Source: Rossellomorea vietnamensis
Lineage (GTDB): Bacteria; Bacillota; Bacilli; Bacillales; Bacillaceae_B
Assembly (NCBI RefSeq): GCF_008180615.1
Contig: NZ_VTEH01000021.1
Coordinates: 1-64,000 of the forward strand
Reading direction: 5' to 3'
DNA: 64,000 nt
This document shows positions 17,365 to 25,655 of the stretch, in pieces (the first letter of the stretch is position 1; each line of letters begins with the position of its first letter). A program made the position numbers and the translations under genes. The notes under the pieces were generated by a model. It made no database searches. It was not told the DNA's origin and worked only from the letters and a program-made list of their open reading frames with translations.

Positions 17365-17823
17365 ATGGTTTTAGCTGTATATTTAGTAACGTGCTGGCTG
17401 GTTGTTGGTTTATTGGCTTTTATTAAAAGGTCCATAAGTAATAGGGAAATAGGTTTTTACTTTCTTTTCTTCACTTTAATGAACACCCACTTATATGAAA
17501 TAGTGGCTGCTATATTTAAAGCTATCAGTTTTAATGATGATCCCAGTAAGTATATAGCTTATACTCTATACAAATGTTTCGTTGTTCCATTAGTATTAAC
17601 ATTTTTCTTTGTATTGGTATTCCATACAACAGGAATGATTGCAAGGTTCATGCAGGCTGTTGGCATGCTTCTTTTAATTGGAACTTTTGAGTGGTTTAAT
17701 ACCAGTGAAGAGCTTGTGACTTTTGCTAAATGGTCCATTCATTTTTCTTTGTTATTTGTAACACTATTGATGTTACTGGGGTTTCTGTGTCATAAGGTTT
17801 TTAAAAGACTGGGGTGGACTTAA
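17365..17823 (+). CDS. Multi-span membrane protein, first of a pair
   Basis: 152 residues from ATG 17365, chosen because AAGGGTG (17352-17358) is six bases upstream; an upstream GTG at 17356 overlaps that site. Four or five hydrophobic segments (about 1-18, 30-45, 65-85, 93-110, 125-145) mark an integral membrane protein. It ends at the start of the next membrane gene, which suggests a two-gene operon. I do not recognise the family; pairs of such small proteins occur in Bacillus and may belong to the CBO0543-type group. Confidence 0.6.
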   Translation: MVLAVYLVTCWLVVGLLAFIKRSISNREIGFYFLFFTLMNTHLYEIVAAIFKAISFNDDPSKYIAYTLYKCFVVPLVLTFFFVLVFHTTGMIARFMQAVGMLLLIGTFEWFNTSEELVTFAKWSIHFSLLFVTLLMLLGFLCHKVFKRLGWT

Positions 17824-18332
17824 TGGAAGGTTCATTCTTGTTGGTAGAGGAACGTTTTGGTCTAAATGACATTTTTGTAATAAGTTTAATTATTGTTTTA
17901 TACGGTCTTATTTTCACCCTAAAAAGTCCTTTTCGAAACCGGATGATCTCTTTTTTACTCATTTTGTGGGGGATTGTCATTGCTGGTTTATTTGATAATA
18001 CACTAGGTGCATCACCCTATGATTATTACGATATTATGGATGGTGAAAAATATACTGGTATGGATTTAGTAGCCTATCTTTTATATGGTCCCTTCGGCTA
18101 CTTCTTTATATATATAATGGAAAAATGGAAAATTAAGAATATCCGGCTTTAGCTTTATATCCTTGCTTGGTCTCTAATAGGTATAACATTTGAATATGTA
18201 AATGTAAAGGTGGGTGTGTTTACATACAAAAATGGATATGAGTTATTTTTTTCCTTCCCCATTTACCTCTTTACTCAAACTGCGCTGGTGTATTTTTATA
18301 AATTTATAATCAGTGATGGAGTGGCTGAGTAA
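17823..18332 (+). pseudogene. Membrane protein gene interrupted by one in-frame TAG
   Basis: From ATG 17823 (GGGGTGG five bases upstream) the frame encodes 109 residues to TAG 18150-18152 and then continues in the same frame for 59 more codons (LYILAWSLIGITFEYVNVKV to YKFIISDGVAE) to TAA 18330. The second part has two further hydrophobic segments and a GVFTYKNGYELFFSFPIYL motif typical of the end of such small membrane proteins (CBO0543-like). The simplest reading is a single nonsense mutation; readthrough or a sequencing error is possible. Confidence 0.6.
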
Positions 18333-18358
18333 ATTGGTATCCTGTGGGGACAAAAACG

Positions 18359-18396
18359 CTGTCACAGTGACTACCCGATTTATGTCGAAAATAGTG
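18359..18396 (+). repeat. Dispersed GTCACAGTGACTACCCG element, copy 4
   Basis: Reads CTGTCACAGTGACTACCCG then ATTTATGTCGAAAATAGTGG, nearly the consensus. Confidence 0.65.
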
Positions 18397-18538
18397 GATG
18401 GTAAAACCTCCGTCAAGTGGTGTAAAAAAATACAAAGGTTAGCTTGGAAGCGGATGATATAGATCATTTGCTTCTTTTATTGTGTGTATGAGGGGCGCAA
18501 GATTGGCTGTGTTAAAACAGAGGGTATTCAGGAATAAA

Positions 18539-18570
18539 GGGACATGGAACCTGTCCCTCTGTCCGTGACA
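18539..18570. repeat. GGGACA...TGTCCC palindromic repeat
   Basis: GGGACATGGAACCTGTCCC followed by TCTGTCCGTGACA. Related, more decayed pieces lie at 17159, 19725 and 32482. Repeats of this kind are scattered in many Bacillaceae genomes; function unknown. Confidence 0.5.
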
Positions 18571-18671
18571 GGAGTAAGTCGAATTGGTGGAAGGTAGGTA
18601 TAAGGGGATTCGTATTTCGGTCTCGAGTAAGTTGAATTAGTAAGAGATATGTTTGATGTACGCCATATGGC
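18568..18671. repeat. Two degenerate ~52-bp units related to the 28.9-kb tandem array
   Basis: Units start at about 18568 and 18619 with (G/C)A-GAGTAAGT(C/T)GAATT, continue with GGTGGAAG or TAAGAGATATG, and end near GCCATATGGCT. A second, closer pair is at 19988-20093 and the well preserved array at 28910-29205. Confidence 0.55.
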
Positions 18672-18771
18672 TAGACCTACGAGTTCACAACTATATTCAT
18701 TGTCTTCGGCTAATGGAATAAAAATGGTTATGATATTATATAAAAAAGAATATCGGTGGTGATTAATCAGT

Positions 18772-19038
18772 ATGGGAAAAATTAAATCTTCAGAAGAGCT
18801 TATGAAACAGATTGAAAATATGAATAGTGATAACTCTGTATTCCAGTTTTCAATTCCTGGCAAAGGTAAATTTACACTTGTTTTACAAGAAGAAGATGAG
18901 AAATCTATACAATTTGAAGCTGATGAAAATCCTGAACTTAGACGAATGTTAAAAGAAAGTCATGAGCAGTATGACAATGGACTTGGTATATCTACTTCAG
19001 AATTACTGAACTCTCTGTCTAAAAAGGACTTTAAGTAA
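18772..19038 (+). CDS. Small acidic protein, possible antitoxin-like partner
   Basis: 88 residues with GGTGG about ten bases before ATG. Content: an N-terminal helix (KSSEELMKQIENMNSD), an FQFSIPGKGKFTLVLQEED strand region and a helical C-terminus (NPELRRMLKESHEQY). It ends exactly where a second, frameshifted gene begins (TAATGG), the layout of a toxin-antitoxin pair, but I recognise neither protein. It could equally be a conserved hypothetical of other function. Confidence 0.55.
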   Translation: MGKIKSSEELMKQIENMNSDNSVFQFSIPGKGKFTLVLQEEDEKSIQFEADENPELRRMLKESHEQYDNGLGISTSELLNSLSKKDFK

Positions 19039-19258
19039 TGGATGAACGAAATGTTATTTGGTTCCCTGTTGTTAAGGAAAACTTACTCTGTTCAGGAGGG
19101 TAAGGTGTACCCCTGAAGAAACTCTCGATTTCATCTCTCAGTTTATTATTGAAACCGAAGATCTATTAAAGAATCGTATAATTGTTAAAACCTATACTGA
19201 AGAATTCGGGAAATATAACGGGGTTAGTAGGGTAGATGTTAAAAAGTTTAGAGTTTAA
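19039..19258 (+). pseudogene. Frameshifted partner gene of the small acidic protein
   Basis: ATG 19039 overlaps the preceding stop (TAATG). The frame reads MDERNVIWFPVVKENLLCSGG and stops at 19102; the rest is in the +1 frame, RRVRCTPEETLDFISQF through DLLKNRIIVKTYTEEFGKYN to VDVKKFRV, ending at TAA 19256-19258. One base change near 19098 would restore a protein of about 72 residues. Small size and coupling fit a toxin-like or regulatory partner, but the family is not recognised. Confidence 0.5.
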
Positions 19259-19401
19259 TATAAAATGATTGAGAATGACATTTTTATTTTAGCTATCCTT
19301 TTTCCAGGTGAAAACTAAACTAATGCAACTACATGAATTCCTAAGACCATTGCATGTACTGATGATTTGAACCAAAGGGAAAGGTCTTATTTTGCTATTC
19401 C

Positions 19402-19435
19402 CTGTCACAGTGACACCCCGGTAATCGAAATACTG
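19402..19435 (+). repeat. Dispersed GTCACAGTGACTACCCG element, copy 5
   Basis: Reads CTGTCACAGTGACACCCCGG then TAATCGAAATACTG. It lies directly before a 5'-truncated coding fragment. Confidence 0.55.
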
Positions 19436-19458
19436 TCCAAAATACTGTTGGAAAATGA

Positions 19459-19665
19459 ATCGCCGGCATCGATTCATTTTATATAGGCAGCACAGATATA
19501 TTCAGTACTGACAATACAATTATGAATGAATTTACCGTCGCAGGGTGGGCATCTGCCACTGATCCAGAAAGTTTTATCGACGGTTATAATTCAGACGATA
19601 TTCCAGTGGACCCTAATCTGCCGCTCAATCCATGTTATTGGTTACTGCTGAGTGAATTTGTTTAA
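19459..19665 (+). pseudogene. 5'-truncated coding fragment after repeat copy 5
   Basis: An open frame of 68 codons without a start or ribosome site (reads SFYIGSTDIFSTDNTIMNEF, then WASATDPESFIDGYN and ends CYWLLLSEFV) directly follows the dispersed element and ends at a real-looking stop and terminator. It appears to be the 3' end of a gene whose beginning was lost when the repeat inserted. I do not recognise the family. Confidence 0.4.
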
Positions 19666-19686
19666 ATAGACTTTTCACGGTATGGA

Positions 19687-19714
19687 GGGGCAGTTAAACT
19701 GTCCTTCTTTTTTT
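19687..19714 (+). terminator. Terminator after the truncated fragment
   Basis: GGGGCAGTT pairs with AACTGTCC, followed by TTCTTTTTTT. Confidence 0.65.
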
Positions 19715-20129
19715 AGTGCGGGGTGGGACAGAGGGATGGGTGCATTTTCCCTCCCTATTTTTACAACATAACTGTGTGGTAAGATTTCAGGAAAGATTCT
19801 TCAAAGAGAAAGAAGTGAGTTATCATAGTTACATAGGTTTATCGGGCCAAGCACAAAAAAGGCAGCGGTTCGAATGGTACAATGGGAATGGCTACGAAGT
19901 TATTCCTTAGGATTTTACAGTCTATGTACTTTGTCGATCGGAAGAGAATGACATTAGTGTGAATATGTATGAAGTAAGGGGCATTTCGGTCAGGAGCATG
20001 TCGAATTGGTGGAAGATAGGTATAAGGGGATTCGTGTTTCGGTCAGGAGTAAGTTGAATTTGTTAGAGATATGTTGGATGTACGCCATATGGCTGCCCAT
20101 TCCAATAACCATCTATAAAATAACAGAAA
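19715..20129. other. Region of decayed sequence and repeats
   Basis: Holds a GGGACAGAGGGATGG repeat at about 19727, a short open stretch reading SGQAQKRQRFEWYNGNGYEV (to 19910) with no usable start of its own, and the pair of ~53-bp repeat units at 19988-20093. No intact gene is supported. Confidence 0.35.
19988..20093. repeat. Two ~53-bp units related to the 28.9-kb tandem array
   Basis: Units 19988-20040 and 20041-20093 both begin GGTCAGGAG and share GTTGAATT/TCGAATT and AGATA. They end in TACGCCATATGGCT, as does the pair at 18568-18671, so the two loci are copies of one composite repeat. Confidence 0.6.
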
Positions 20130-20441
20130 GTGAGTTTGGTGATCACGATGATTATTCAATCTGGACACTTGGTCCATTCCGTGAAAGAAGGACGGAAATC
20201 AGGCTCATGGGAAGAACGTGATACCTGGATGTTCGCCGCATTTGGAGGTCTTTATGAGTTATTTGCGAATGTATTAATAGGCATCTGGACTCTGTTTTCA
20301 GCCATCACATCCTGGCAATCTGGTGAATTTCTCATTGCGGGTCTGATGAACCTGTTTAGTTTAACTTACTGCTGCTTATCAAATAGCGTGGTAAGAACGA
20401 TTACATACCTTGGTAAGGTTAAAGTGAACTTATTTCTTTAA
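20130..20441 (+). pseudogene. Probable membrane protein remnant
   Basis: A 103-codon frame whose second half (FAAFGGLYELFANVLIGIWT, then FLIAGLMNLFSLTYCCLSNS) has two convincing membrane segments, while the first 30 residues do not look coding and there is no good ribosome site. Another frame just upstream (YAIWLPIPITIYKITESEFG, to 20221) could be the true N-terminal part, so a frameshifted or 5'-fused gene is likely. Function unknown. Confidence 0.35.
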
Positions 20442-20576
20442 TATGAGACGATTGAGTTTTTTATTGTTTTTATTGTTTATAAAAGAATATATATAAATGA
20501 GAGGAACAAGGAATCTTTCCTTTTATCCTTCATGATTATTTTATCTTGGCAGCAGAATTTAAGGAGATGATTTACA

Positions 20577-20894
20577 ATGCCATTTGAACAACTCTTTATA
20601 ATTTTAATCGTAAGTCTTATTGTCTCTCTACTTTTTCCGTTGATTTACAGAAATAAAGAAAAGAAAGATAAAGGATTTATATTTGCCTATTACGGGCTGA
20701 GTTATAGAAGAAAAATGATTCGTACTGTATGGAATATTCCACTAATCATTATATTACTCATTGGTATATCTGTTTGGGGTAAATTAAATTTCTATCAAAC
20801 TTTCCTAATATCCGTTTTTTTCTTTGTTACCTTAATAGTGCAATTCCTCTATAACTACTACAAATGGAAAAAGCATGAAAAGCAGGTAAGATGA
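20577..20894 (+). CDS. Small membrane protein, unknown function
   Basis: 105 residues with AAGGAGATGATTTACA before ATG, a strong translation signal. Hydrophobic segments at about 5-24, 53-68 and 75-93 alternate with basic loops (RNKEKKDKG, YYKWKKHEKQVR), giving a three-span protein with a basic C-terminus. No recognised family. It is single, with about 330 bases of featureless sequence to the next gene. Confidence 0.6.
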   Translation: MPFEQLFIILIVSLIVSLLFPLIYRNKEKKDKGFIFAYYGLSYRRKMIRTVWNIPLIIILLIGISVWGKLNFYQTFLISVFFFVTLIVQFLYNYYKWKKHEKQVR

Positions 20895-21224
20895 AGATGA
20901 CATAGCAGGTAAAAGATAGCCTTTAGCCCTGCTATGCAGGATTTTGGAAAGAATTGAACAGCATTGAATAAATAAAACTGCAGAGAAGACCATTATTTAC
21001 TATGAGTCCTTTTAACAGTCTGAGTATATAAGATTAATGTGATTGAAACAGAGTCATGAGCCTGAAGTGGTATTCCATTTGTTTTAATCTAATTCATTAT
21101 TAGAAAAAGAAACATTTTTGTAAGGCTCTTTTCTGTGGAAATCCAATAATTTTCGATAGCCAAAATCCTTGCGAAAACAGCTTTTTAAAAGATTAAGGTG
21201 AAGGTTGTACAGGGAGGTTTCAAA
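20895..21224. other. Intergenic region with no clear content
   Basis: 330 bases. A short hairpin TTAGCCCTGCTATGCAGG lies near 20920. The end (about 21110-21187, AAGGCTCTTTTC ... TTGCGAAAACAGC) weakly resembles the ends of the MITE-like element, possibly a deleted copy. Confidence 0.25.
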
Positions 21225-21770
21225 GTGCTTAATCTGCAGATCAGAAGGCCAAGTGCTTGGGATATAGAAGAACTGCATCACTTTTTTAAAACAGTCATAA
21301 CGGATACATTTAGAAAAGAGGGTATAGCGGAAAAAGTAAAAGATCTAGAAGACGAAATTGAAAGTAAGAAAGCTTATTTACAAAGTGATTTAGAAAGCAA
21401 TGGTGAAAAGCGATTTTTTCTCATTGCTGTAGATGGAGATAGAATCATCGGCACAATTGAATATGGTGCAGCAAGCGAACTAATAAGGGAATGTACAGAG
21501 GGAGCATTTAAGGATCTTATCGAAGTGGGTACAGTTTTTGTGCATCCTGACTATCAAAGGAGGGGAGTAGCAAATTTATTATTAAATAAGATGTATTCAA
21601 CCCTGCATTTTAGAGGAATAGAGGAATTTTGTTTAGATAGCGGCTATGTTAGTTCTCAAATGATTTGGAAAAAGAAGTATGGAGAACCACTTTATTTCTT
21701 GGAGAATTATTGGGGAGAAGCTAATCACCATATGATATGGAGGCTTGAAGTTGGTGATTTGTTAAAATAA
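21225..21770 (+). CDS. GNAT family N-acetyltransferase
   Basis: About 181 residues from GTG 21225, chosen because AGGGAGG (21211-21217) is seven bases upstream; an earlier in-frame GTG at 21198 has no ribosome site. The GNAT core is visible: FFLIAVDGDRIIGTIEYG, then IEVGTVFVHPDYQRRGVANLL where QRRGVA binds the pyrophosphate of acetyl-CoA, and a C-terminal region with YFLENYWG. The substrate is unknown. Single gene without neighbours of related function. Confidence 0.78.
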   Translation: MLNLQIRRPSAWDIEELHHFFKTVITDTFRKEGIAEKVKDLEDEIESKKAYLQSDLESNGEKRFFLIAVDGDRIIGTIEYGAASELIRECTEGAFKDLIEVGTVFVHPDYQRRGVANLLLNKMYSTLHFRGIEEFCLDSGYVSSQMIWKKKYGEPLYFLENYWGEANHHMIWRLEVGDLLK

Positions 21771-22121
21771 AGGAATTTAAACCAGAGTATTTTAGTGAAG
21801 ATTAAAACGCTTAAAACTGAATTTTTTGATTGTTTAATTTTTGGTGAGGCGAGGAATCTGTTTCTGTGTCTCCGGAATAAGATTTTTAAAAGAATGGAAA
21901 CAAAGAGAGCCTGTAGAATGGATACACCCTGGAAACCAAACGTTCTGGGGTTTTTTTAGTCACTGCTCTTAGTAAAAATATGTGTTGCCATTAATGATAA
22001 TGCACTGTGAATCTGGCTGAACTAATAATACGAAGCATGAAAAAATAAATAAGAGAATTAAATATAAGCTTTAAGGAATGATAATAGTTAAAGTCAATTT
22101 TGAATTTCTTAGGGTGGCGTT
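21771..22121. other. Intergenic region
   Basis: 351 bases. A weak hairpin ending in GGGGTTTTTTTAG (about 21928-21959) probably terminates the acetyltransferase transcript. Nothing else is recognised. Confidence 0.3.
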
Positions 22122-22910
22122 ATGAACAATTATACGAATGACAACACGGCACGACGCTATAAAGCTCATGTCAGCATTTGGGGGACGACGCAGATTCATT
22201 TGCGAAATCCCTATATCATTGCATGGTGGAGTGCTGCATTTCCGGGGTTCGGGCACTTGCTTCTTTCCAAGTATTTGCGAGGATTTGTCCTTTTTATTTG
22301 GGAAGTAATCGTGAATTTCCAAGCTAATGTCAACTTAGCGATGGTTTACTCATTTCAAGGCGAGATTCAACTGGCAAAAGATGTATTAGATACAAGGTGG
22401 TTACTCATTTATATCCCTGTTTACATATTTGGTATATGGGATAGTTATCGAACAACTGTTGATATGAATAAGATTTATGTGTTAGCAGAACGGGAAGAGC
22501 ATAGATTTAATTCATTTAGCATAGGTGCACTGGAAATAAATTATTTAGATAAAAGAAACCCTGTCATGTCCGTGATTTGGTCTTTATTTGTACCTGGTCT
22601 TGGGCAGCTTTATATACATAGAATCCTGACAGCATTTTTTGTTATTATTTGGGTCGTCACATTCTCTTATTTCTCTCATGGTCTTGAAGCTATTTCGCTT
22701 TTGTTTCTAGGTAAGGTGCAGGAAGCAACATCTGTATTAAAGCCTGAATGGCTTCTCTTTTTTCCTTCAATTTATGGATTTTCTGTCTATGATTCCTATA
22801 TCAACACAGTAGAGAATAATAAGCTTTATGAAAAAGAGCAGAGAAAGTATCTTAAAGAACACTATCAGGCAGCTGATTTCAAAATTTTAAAAGGACGAAA
22901 AGTGAAGTGA
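22122..22910 (+). CDS. Internally duplicated membrane protein
   Basis: 262 residues. Two homologous halves: NPYIIAWWSAAFPGFGHLLL...WDSYRTTVDMNKIY (about 29-122) and NPVMSVIWSLFVPGLGQLYI...YDSYINTVENNKLY (about 145-242). Each has a PGxGxLxxxxxxxxFxxxxW start like TM2/DUF-type small membrane domains, a central hydrophobic pair and a DSYxxTVxxNKxY end. The function is unknown. The GGGTGGCG ribosome site fits ATG 22122. The next gene starts 4 bases after the stop, so the two form an operon. Confidence 0.65.
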   Translation: MNNYTNDNTARRYKAHVSIWGTTQIHLRNPYIIAWWSAAFPGFGHLLLSKYLRGFVLFIWEVIVNFQANVNLAMVYSFQGEIQLAKDVLDTRWLLIYIPVYIFGIWDSYRTTVDMNKIYVLAEREEHRFNSFSIGALEINYLDKRNPVMSVIWSLFVPGLGQLYIHRILTAFFVIIWVVTFSYFSHGLEAISLLFLGKVQEATSVLKPEWLLFFPSIYGFSVYDSYINTVENNKLYEKEQRKYLKEHYQAADFKILKGRKVK

Positions 22911-22914
22911 TGAC

Positions 22915-23376
22915 ATGCAGTTGATTTCAACGTTTGAAAATAATGCATTCTTAGAAATAGCGATATCTATGCTGGAGAAAAAGGGACTAAAAAGAGAAAA
23001 CATCTTTGCTGTCCCATTAGATAATCGAACAGAAGAGCGTATGGTTTTTGATACGATTCATCGTTCAGATGGGACATCGCTGATCGATATAGGGATGGTT
23101 CTCGGCACAGCCTTTTCTGTTGTTGGAGCAAGTGTTGGCTTTAATTTAGCATGGGGGCCTATCTATTGGGGGCTGATTGGCGCCTTCATCGGTTTCATGC
23201 TAGGATTCTCTATTCGCCTTGTTACAGAATTAGTGATCAAAAAGAAAAGGCGAGCCTTGAAAGGTAAGCAGTCCGAGGTTGTATTAATAATTGATTGTGA
23301 AGAATCGCATGCAGAGTTAGTTGAAAATATTTTATGGAATCACTATGCACTGGGAGTGGCTAAGGTGAAGGAGTAA
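22915..23376 (+). CDS. Membrane protein with glycine-rich core, partner of the duplicated membrane protein
   Basis: 153 residues: an N-terminal soluble part (STFENNAFLEIAISMLEKKG, like a ferredoxin-like/ACT-type sensor strand-helix), a central hydrophobic and glycine-rich double span (GMVLGTAFSVVGASVGFNLA, then IYWGLIGAFIGFMLGFSI), a basic loop (KKKRRALKGKQ) and a C-terminal soluble strand-helix (VVLIIDCEESHAELVENIL). The arrangement, soluble halves flanking a glycine zipper, resembles general-stress-type envelope proteins but I cannot name the family. Four bases separate it from the upstream gene. Confidence 0.6.
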   Translation: MQLISTFENNAFLEIAISMLEKKGLKRENIFAVPLDNRTEERMVFDTIHRSDGTSLIDIGMVLGTAFSVVGASVGFNLAWGPIYWGLIGAFIGFMLGFSIRLVTELVIKKKRRALKGKQSEVVLIIDCEESHAELVENILWNHYALGVAKVKE

Positions 23377-23615
23377 TCATAAAGGTTGGGCATCATTAAT
23401 CGTTCCAAGGTCGGGTGATCAGTTGCTGCAGGAAGCTTTCCTCCAACTGGAACGGTAAAATTGAGTTAGGGAAGGGCTTTAGGTGAGCCTGAATCCAATA
23501 TTTATGCTAATTCTCTTTCGTTCAGGGTAATTGGTTTTTTGATTCAACCATATTTATTTAATAGGTCTATGGTGAAAACAAAAAATACTAGTGAATGAGC
23601 TTTTTCCATTCTTTC

Positions 23616-23824
23616 ATGTGTGGAAATACCTCTAGGTTAGCAAAATTTGTTGTTTCTGTTTTTACATTTATAAGTATAGCCGCTTCAATGATTGCCCTTA
23701 TTCTTTTCGCTTTCAACTTTAGATACTATATATTTTATTAACTGTATCTTTAGCCGTACAATTAACGGATCAAATGCTGCATCGTTCAACGAAATTGTGG
23801 GATTTGCGCTATGTGGCATTTTAA
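23616..23824 (+). pseudogene. Frameshifted small two-span membrane protein gene
   Basis: ATG 23616 reads MCGNTSRLAKFVVSVFTF, then SIAASMIALILFAFN and FRYYIFY to TAA 23739. In a neighbouring frame the sequence continues ILLTVSLAVQLTDQMLHRST and KLWDLRYVAF to TAA 23822. One indel near 23730 would give a coherent ~68-residue protein with two membrane segments. No clear ribosome site; a relic. The rest of 23377-23993 shows nothing further. Confidence 0.4.
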
Positions 23825-23980
23825 GAAATAACCTGTGAGCAGCTGAAGAACACACACTTGATTTTCAGTTTTACTTATATCATTCTTGAGAGATTTGTTG
23901 ATCGAGCAGCCGCATTTGCAATGCTCAAGGGAGTATTGTGGAAGAAGAGCTTTTGGATAGAAGTCAATGTTGCTCATGTT

Positions 23981-24010
23981 ACAAAAAAAACTGCTATATG
24001 ATAGCAGCAA
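23981..24010 (-). terminator. Terminator overlapping the stop of the 50-residue gene
   Basis: On the minus strand GCTGCTATC...GATAGCAG type pairing (CTGCTAT/ATAGCAG around ATG) is followed by TTTTTTTT. The stop codon of the small gene is inside the stem. Confidence 0.65.
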
Positions 24011-24146
24011 TTAATAATGCTTTTGAAAGAAGAAGAATGTCTTGATGAATCCATTCGCGGACTAGGTTATTATTACACTTTTTAAATTCGTTGTGTAAAC
24101 GTTCAAGCTCTCTGATGAATAGCAAGTGTTCAGTTTTGCTAAGCAC
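23994..24146 (-). CDS. 50-residue hypothetical protein
   Basis: On the minus strand GTG 24146 follows AAAGGGGTGA with good spacing and encodes 50 residues: MLSKTEHLLFIRELERLHNE, then FKKCNNNLVREWIHQDILLL and SKALLIAAII. The first 35 residues are a charged amphipathic helix, the end is hydrophobic. Ribosome site, clean frame and overlapping terminator support a real gene. I do not recognise a function; similar 45-60-residue helical proteins exist in Bacillaceae. Confidence 0.55.
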   Translation of the reverse strand: MLSKTEHLLFIRELERLHNEFKKCNNNLVREWIHQDILLLSKALLIAAII

Positions 24147-24511
24147 AGTATATTCACCCCTTTACATAGGAAGAAAATACTATGTTAGTTAAGGCTACCA
24201 ATTTTCATTTATTAACAATGAGTCCGCTCTCTTAAGGAGACTGCTTATGTTTTTGGTTTTTTAGTCGTGGCTATGTATAGTGTTCTGATACCCTGGATTG
24301 CTGGGCTCTTAACACAACATTTTTGTTAGGTCTTAATCAGTTGGATAAGAGGATTTTAAAATGTATTTATGCTGCTGAAAGACGCAGGTGAACTCCGTCA
24401 TATCCTCTGTACTTGTTCGCTGCGTTGGTGCATAAAAATCTTCCCAGCAAAAAATAATAAAAAGTGGACATTTACAAACTATCTCACTTCAAAGAAAGGG
24501 GTGGACAGCTG
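24147..24511. other. Intergenic region
   Basis: 365 bases. One short stretch (about 24226-24329) reads LKETAYVFGFLVVAMYSVLI and then PWIAGLLTQHF, a hydrophobic fragment without a start, possibly a relic. No signal is otherwise seen before the next gene. Confidence 0.25.
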
Positions 24512-25549
24512 ATGTTAGCTGTACAAGTTACTGGATATGGCGGTATTGATAAGCTGGAGATTGTTTCTTCGCCTATACCCCAACCGAAAGAAGATGAAGT
24601 GCTGATTAAAGTAAAAGCCTGCGGAATCAACAACACTGAAATCTGGATGAGGGAAGGTGCATACGGAAAGGGTTCCAAGTCTGGCTGGCGGTCGGAAGGA
24701 GTCCAATTCCCACGTACTCCGGGTTCCGATATTACGGGAACGATCGTAGGGACAGGCAAAGCTGTAGATGAAAGCATGATGGGTAAGAATGTCGTTCTTT
24801 TTCCGTTTACCTCTAGGGGAAAGCCTGGGACTGAACATATTTCAGACGATATGTCCTTCATAGGGTCGGAATATGACGGCGGATATGCCGAATATGTCGT
24901 ATGGCCGGCTAATCTGTGTTATGACATGCCTCTGCCTGATTTTATTGAAAGTGCCGTCTTCTCTGTTAGTGGTTTAACCGCATGGCATATGCTGGAACAA
25001 TTGAACGTCCAGCCTGGAGAGACTGTTATGGTGACTGGAGCCAATGGCGGTGTCGGGTCATTGAATGTTCAAATCGCTTCAAAAGTCTTTGAAGCTAAGG
25101 TCATTGCGATTGTAGGAGATTTAGCACTGACGGACAAGATGAAAGAGCTTGGAGCATCTCATGTATTGTCCTATAAGTCAGCAGACCTTGCTCGAGAAAT
25201 TCTGGAGGTCAATGGCGGTCCCATAGACTCGGTAGTAGATGTTGTCGGCGATGCTTTGTTCTCGACTTCTCTGGAGGCTTTAAAAAAAGGCGGGAAATTC
25301 TGCACTTCCGGATCCGCAGGCGGGCAGAAGACTGAACTTGATTTTCGAACACTATACTTAAAGCATATTACTCTTTATGGCTCTGTATTGGGAACGAGAG
25401 AAGAGTTTCAACAGATGCTGGCCGCTGTTTCTGAGGGCAAAATTAAACCAGTGATTGATCGCACTTTTCCCTTAAAACAGGCGCGGGAAGCTCAAGAGTA
25501 TTTTAAAGGAGCCGGGAAAGTAGGGAAGGTTGTTCTGCTTCCGGAATGA
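24512..25549 (+). CDS. Zinc-independent MDR family alcohol dehydrogenase/quinone oxidoreductase
   Basis: 345 residues from ATG 24512, seven bases after GGGGTGG; the frame is open further upstream but without a ribosome site. MDR features: GroES-like N-terminal domain (KACGINNTEIWMREG, PRTPGSDITGTIVGTG) and a Rossmann domain with VTGANGGVGSLNVQIA for NADP binding, then DSVVDVVGDALF and a C-terminal EAQEYFKGAGKVGKVVL. The structural-zinc cysteine array of classical ADHs is missing, as in quinone oxidoreductases. The substrate is unknown. Monocistronic with a strong terminator. Confidence 0.85.
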   Translation: MLAVQVTGYGGIDKLEIVSSPIPQPKEDEVLIKVKACGINNTEIWMREGAYGKGSKSGWRSEGVQFPRTPGSDITGTIVGTGKAVDESMMGKNVVLFPFTSRGKPGTEHISDDMSFIGSEYDGGYAEYVVWPANLCYDMPLPDFIESAVFSVSGLTAWHMLEQLNVQPGETVMVTGANGGVGSLNVQIASKVFEAKVIAIVGDLALTDKMKELGASHVLSYKSADLAREILEVNGGPIDSVVDVVGDALFSTSLEALKKGGKFCTSGSAGGQKTELDFRTLYLKHITLYGSVLGTREEFQQMLAAVSEGKIKPVIDRTFPLKQAREAQEYFKGAGKVGKVVLLPE

Positions 25550-25620
25550 TAAAGATTGGTTCATAAAGGGACGATGTTCTTTCTGAAAGCAGACAGTTTC
25601 TGAAATGGAAAATACATAGA

Positions 25621-25655
25621 AAATGACGTGGAAAACCATCCACGTCATTTTTTGT
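25621..25655 (+). terminator. Terminator after the MDR oxidoreductase
   Basis: AAATGACGTGG pairs with CCACGTCATTT around AAAACCAT and runs into TTTTTTG. Confidence 0.8.

Larger units (their letters stand above)
18333..18771. other. Repeat-only intergenic region
   Basis: No gene is seen. The region is built from copy 4 of the dispersed element, a GGGACA-type repeat and a pair of ~52-bp units, each listed separately. Confidence 0.5.

Noticed and set aside
21110..21187. Fourth MITE-like copy
   Set aside because: Only short pieces (AAGGCTCTTTTC and GCGAAAACAGC) match; too weak to call.
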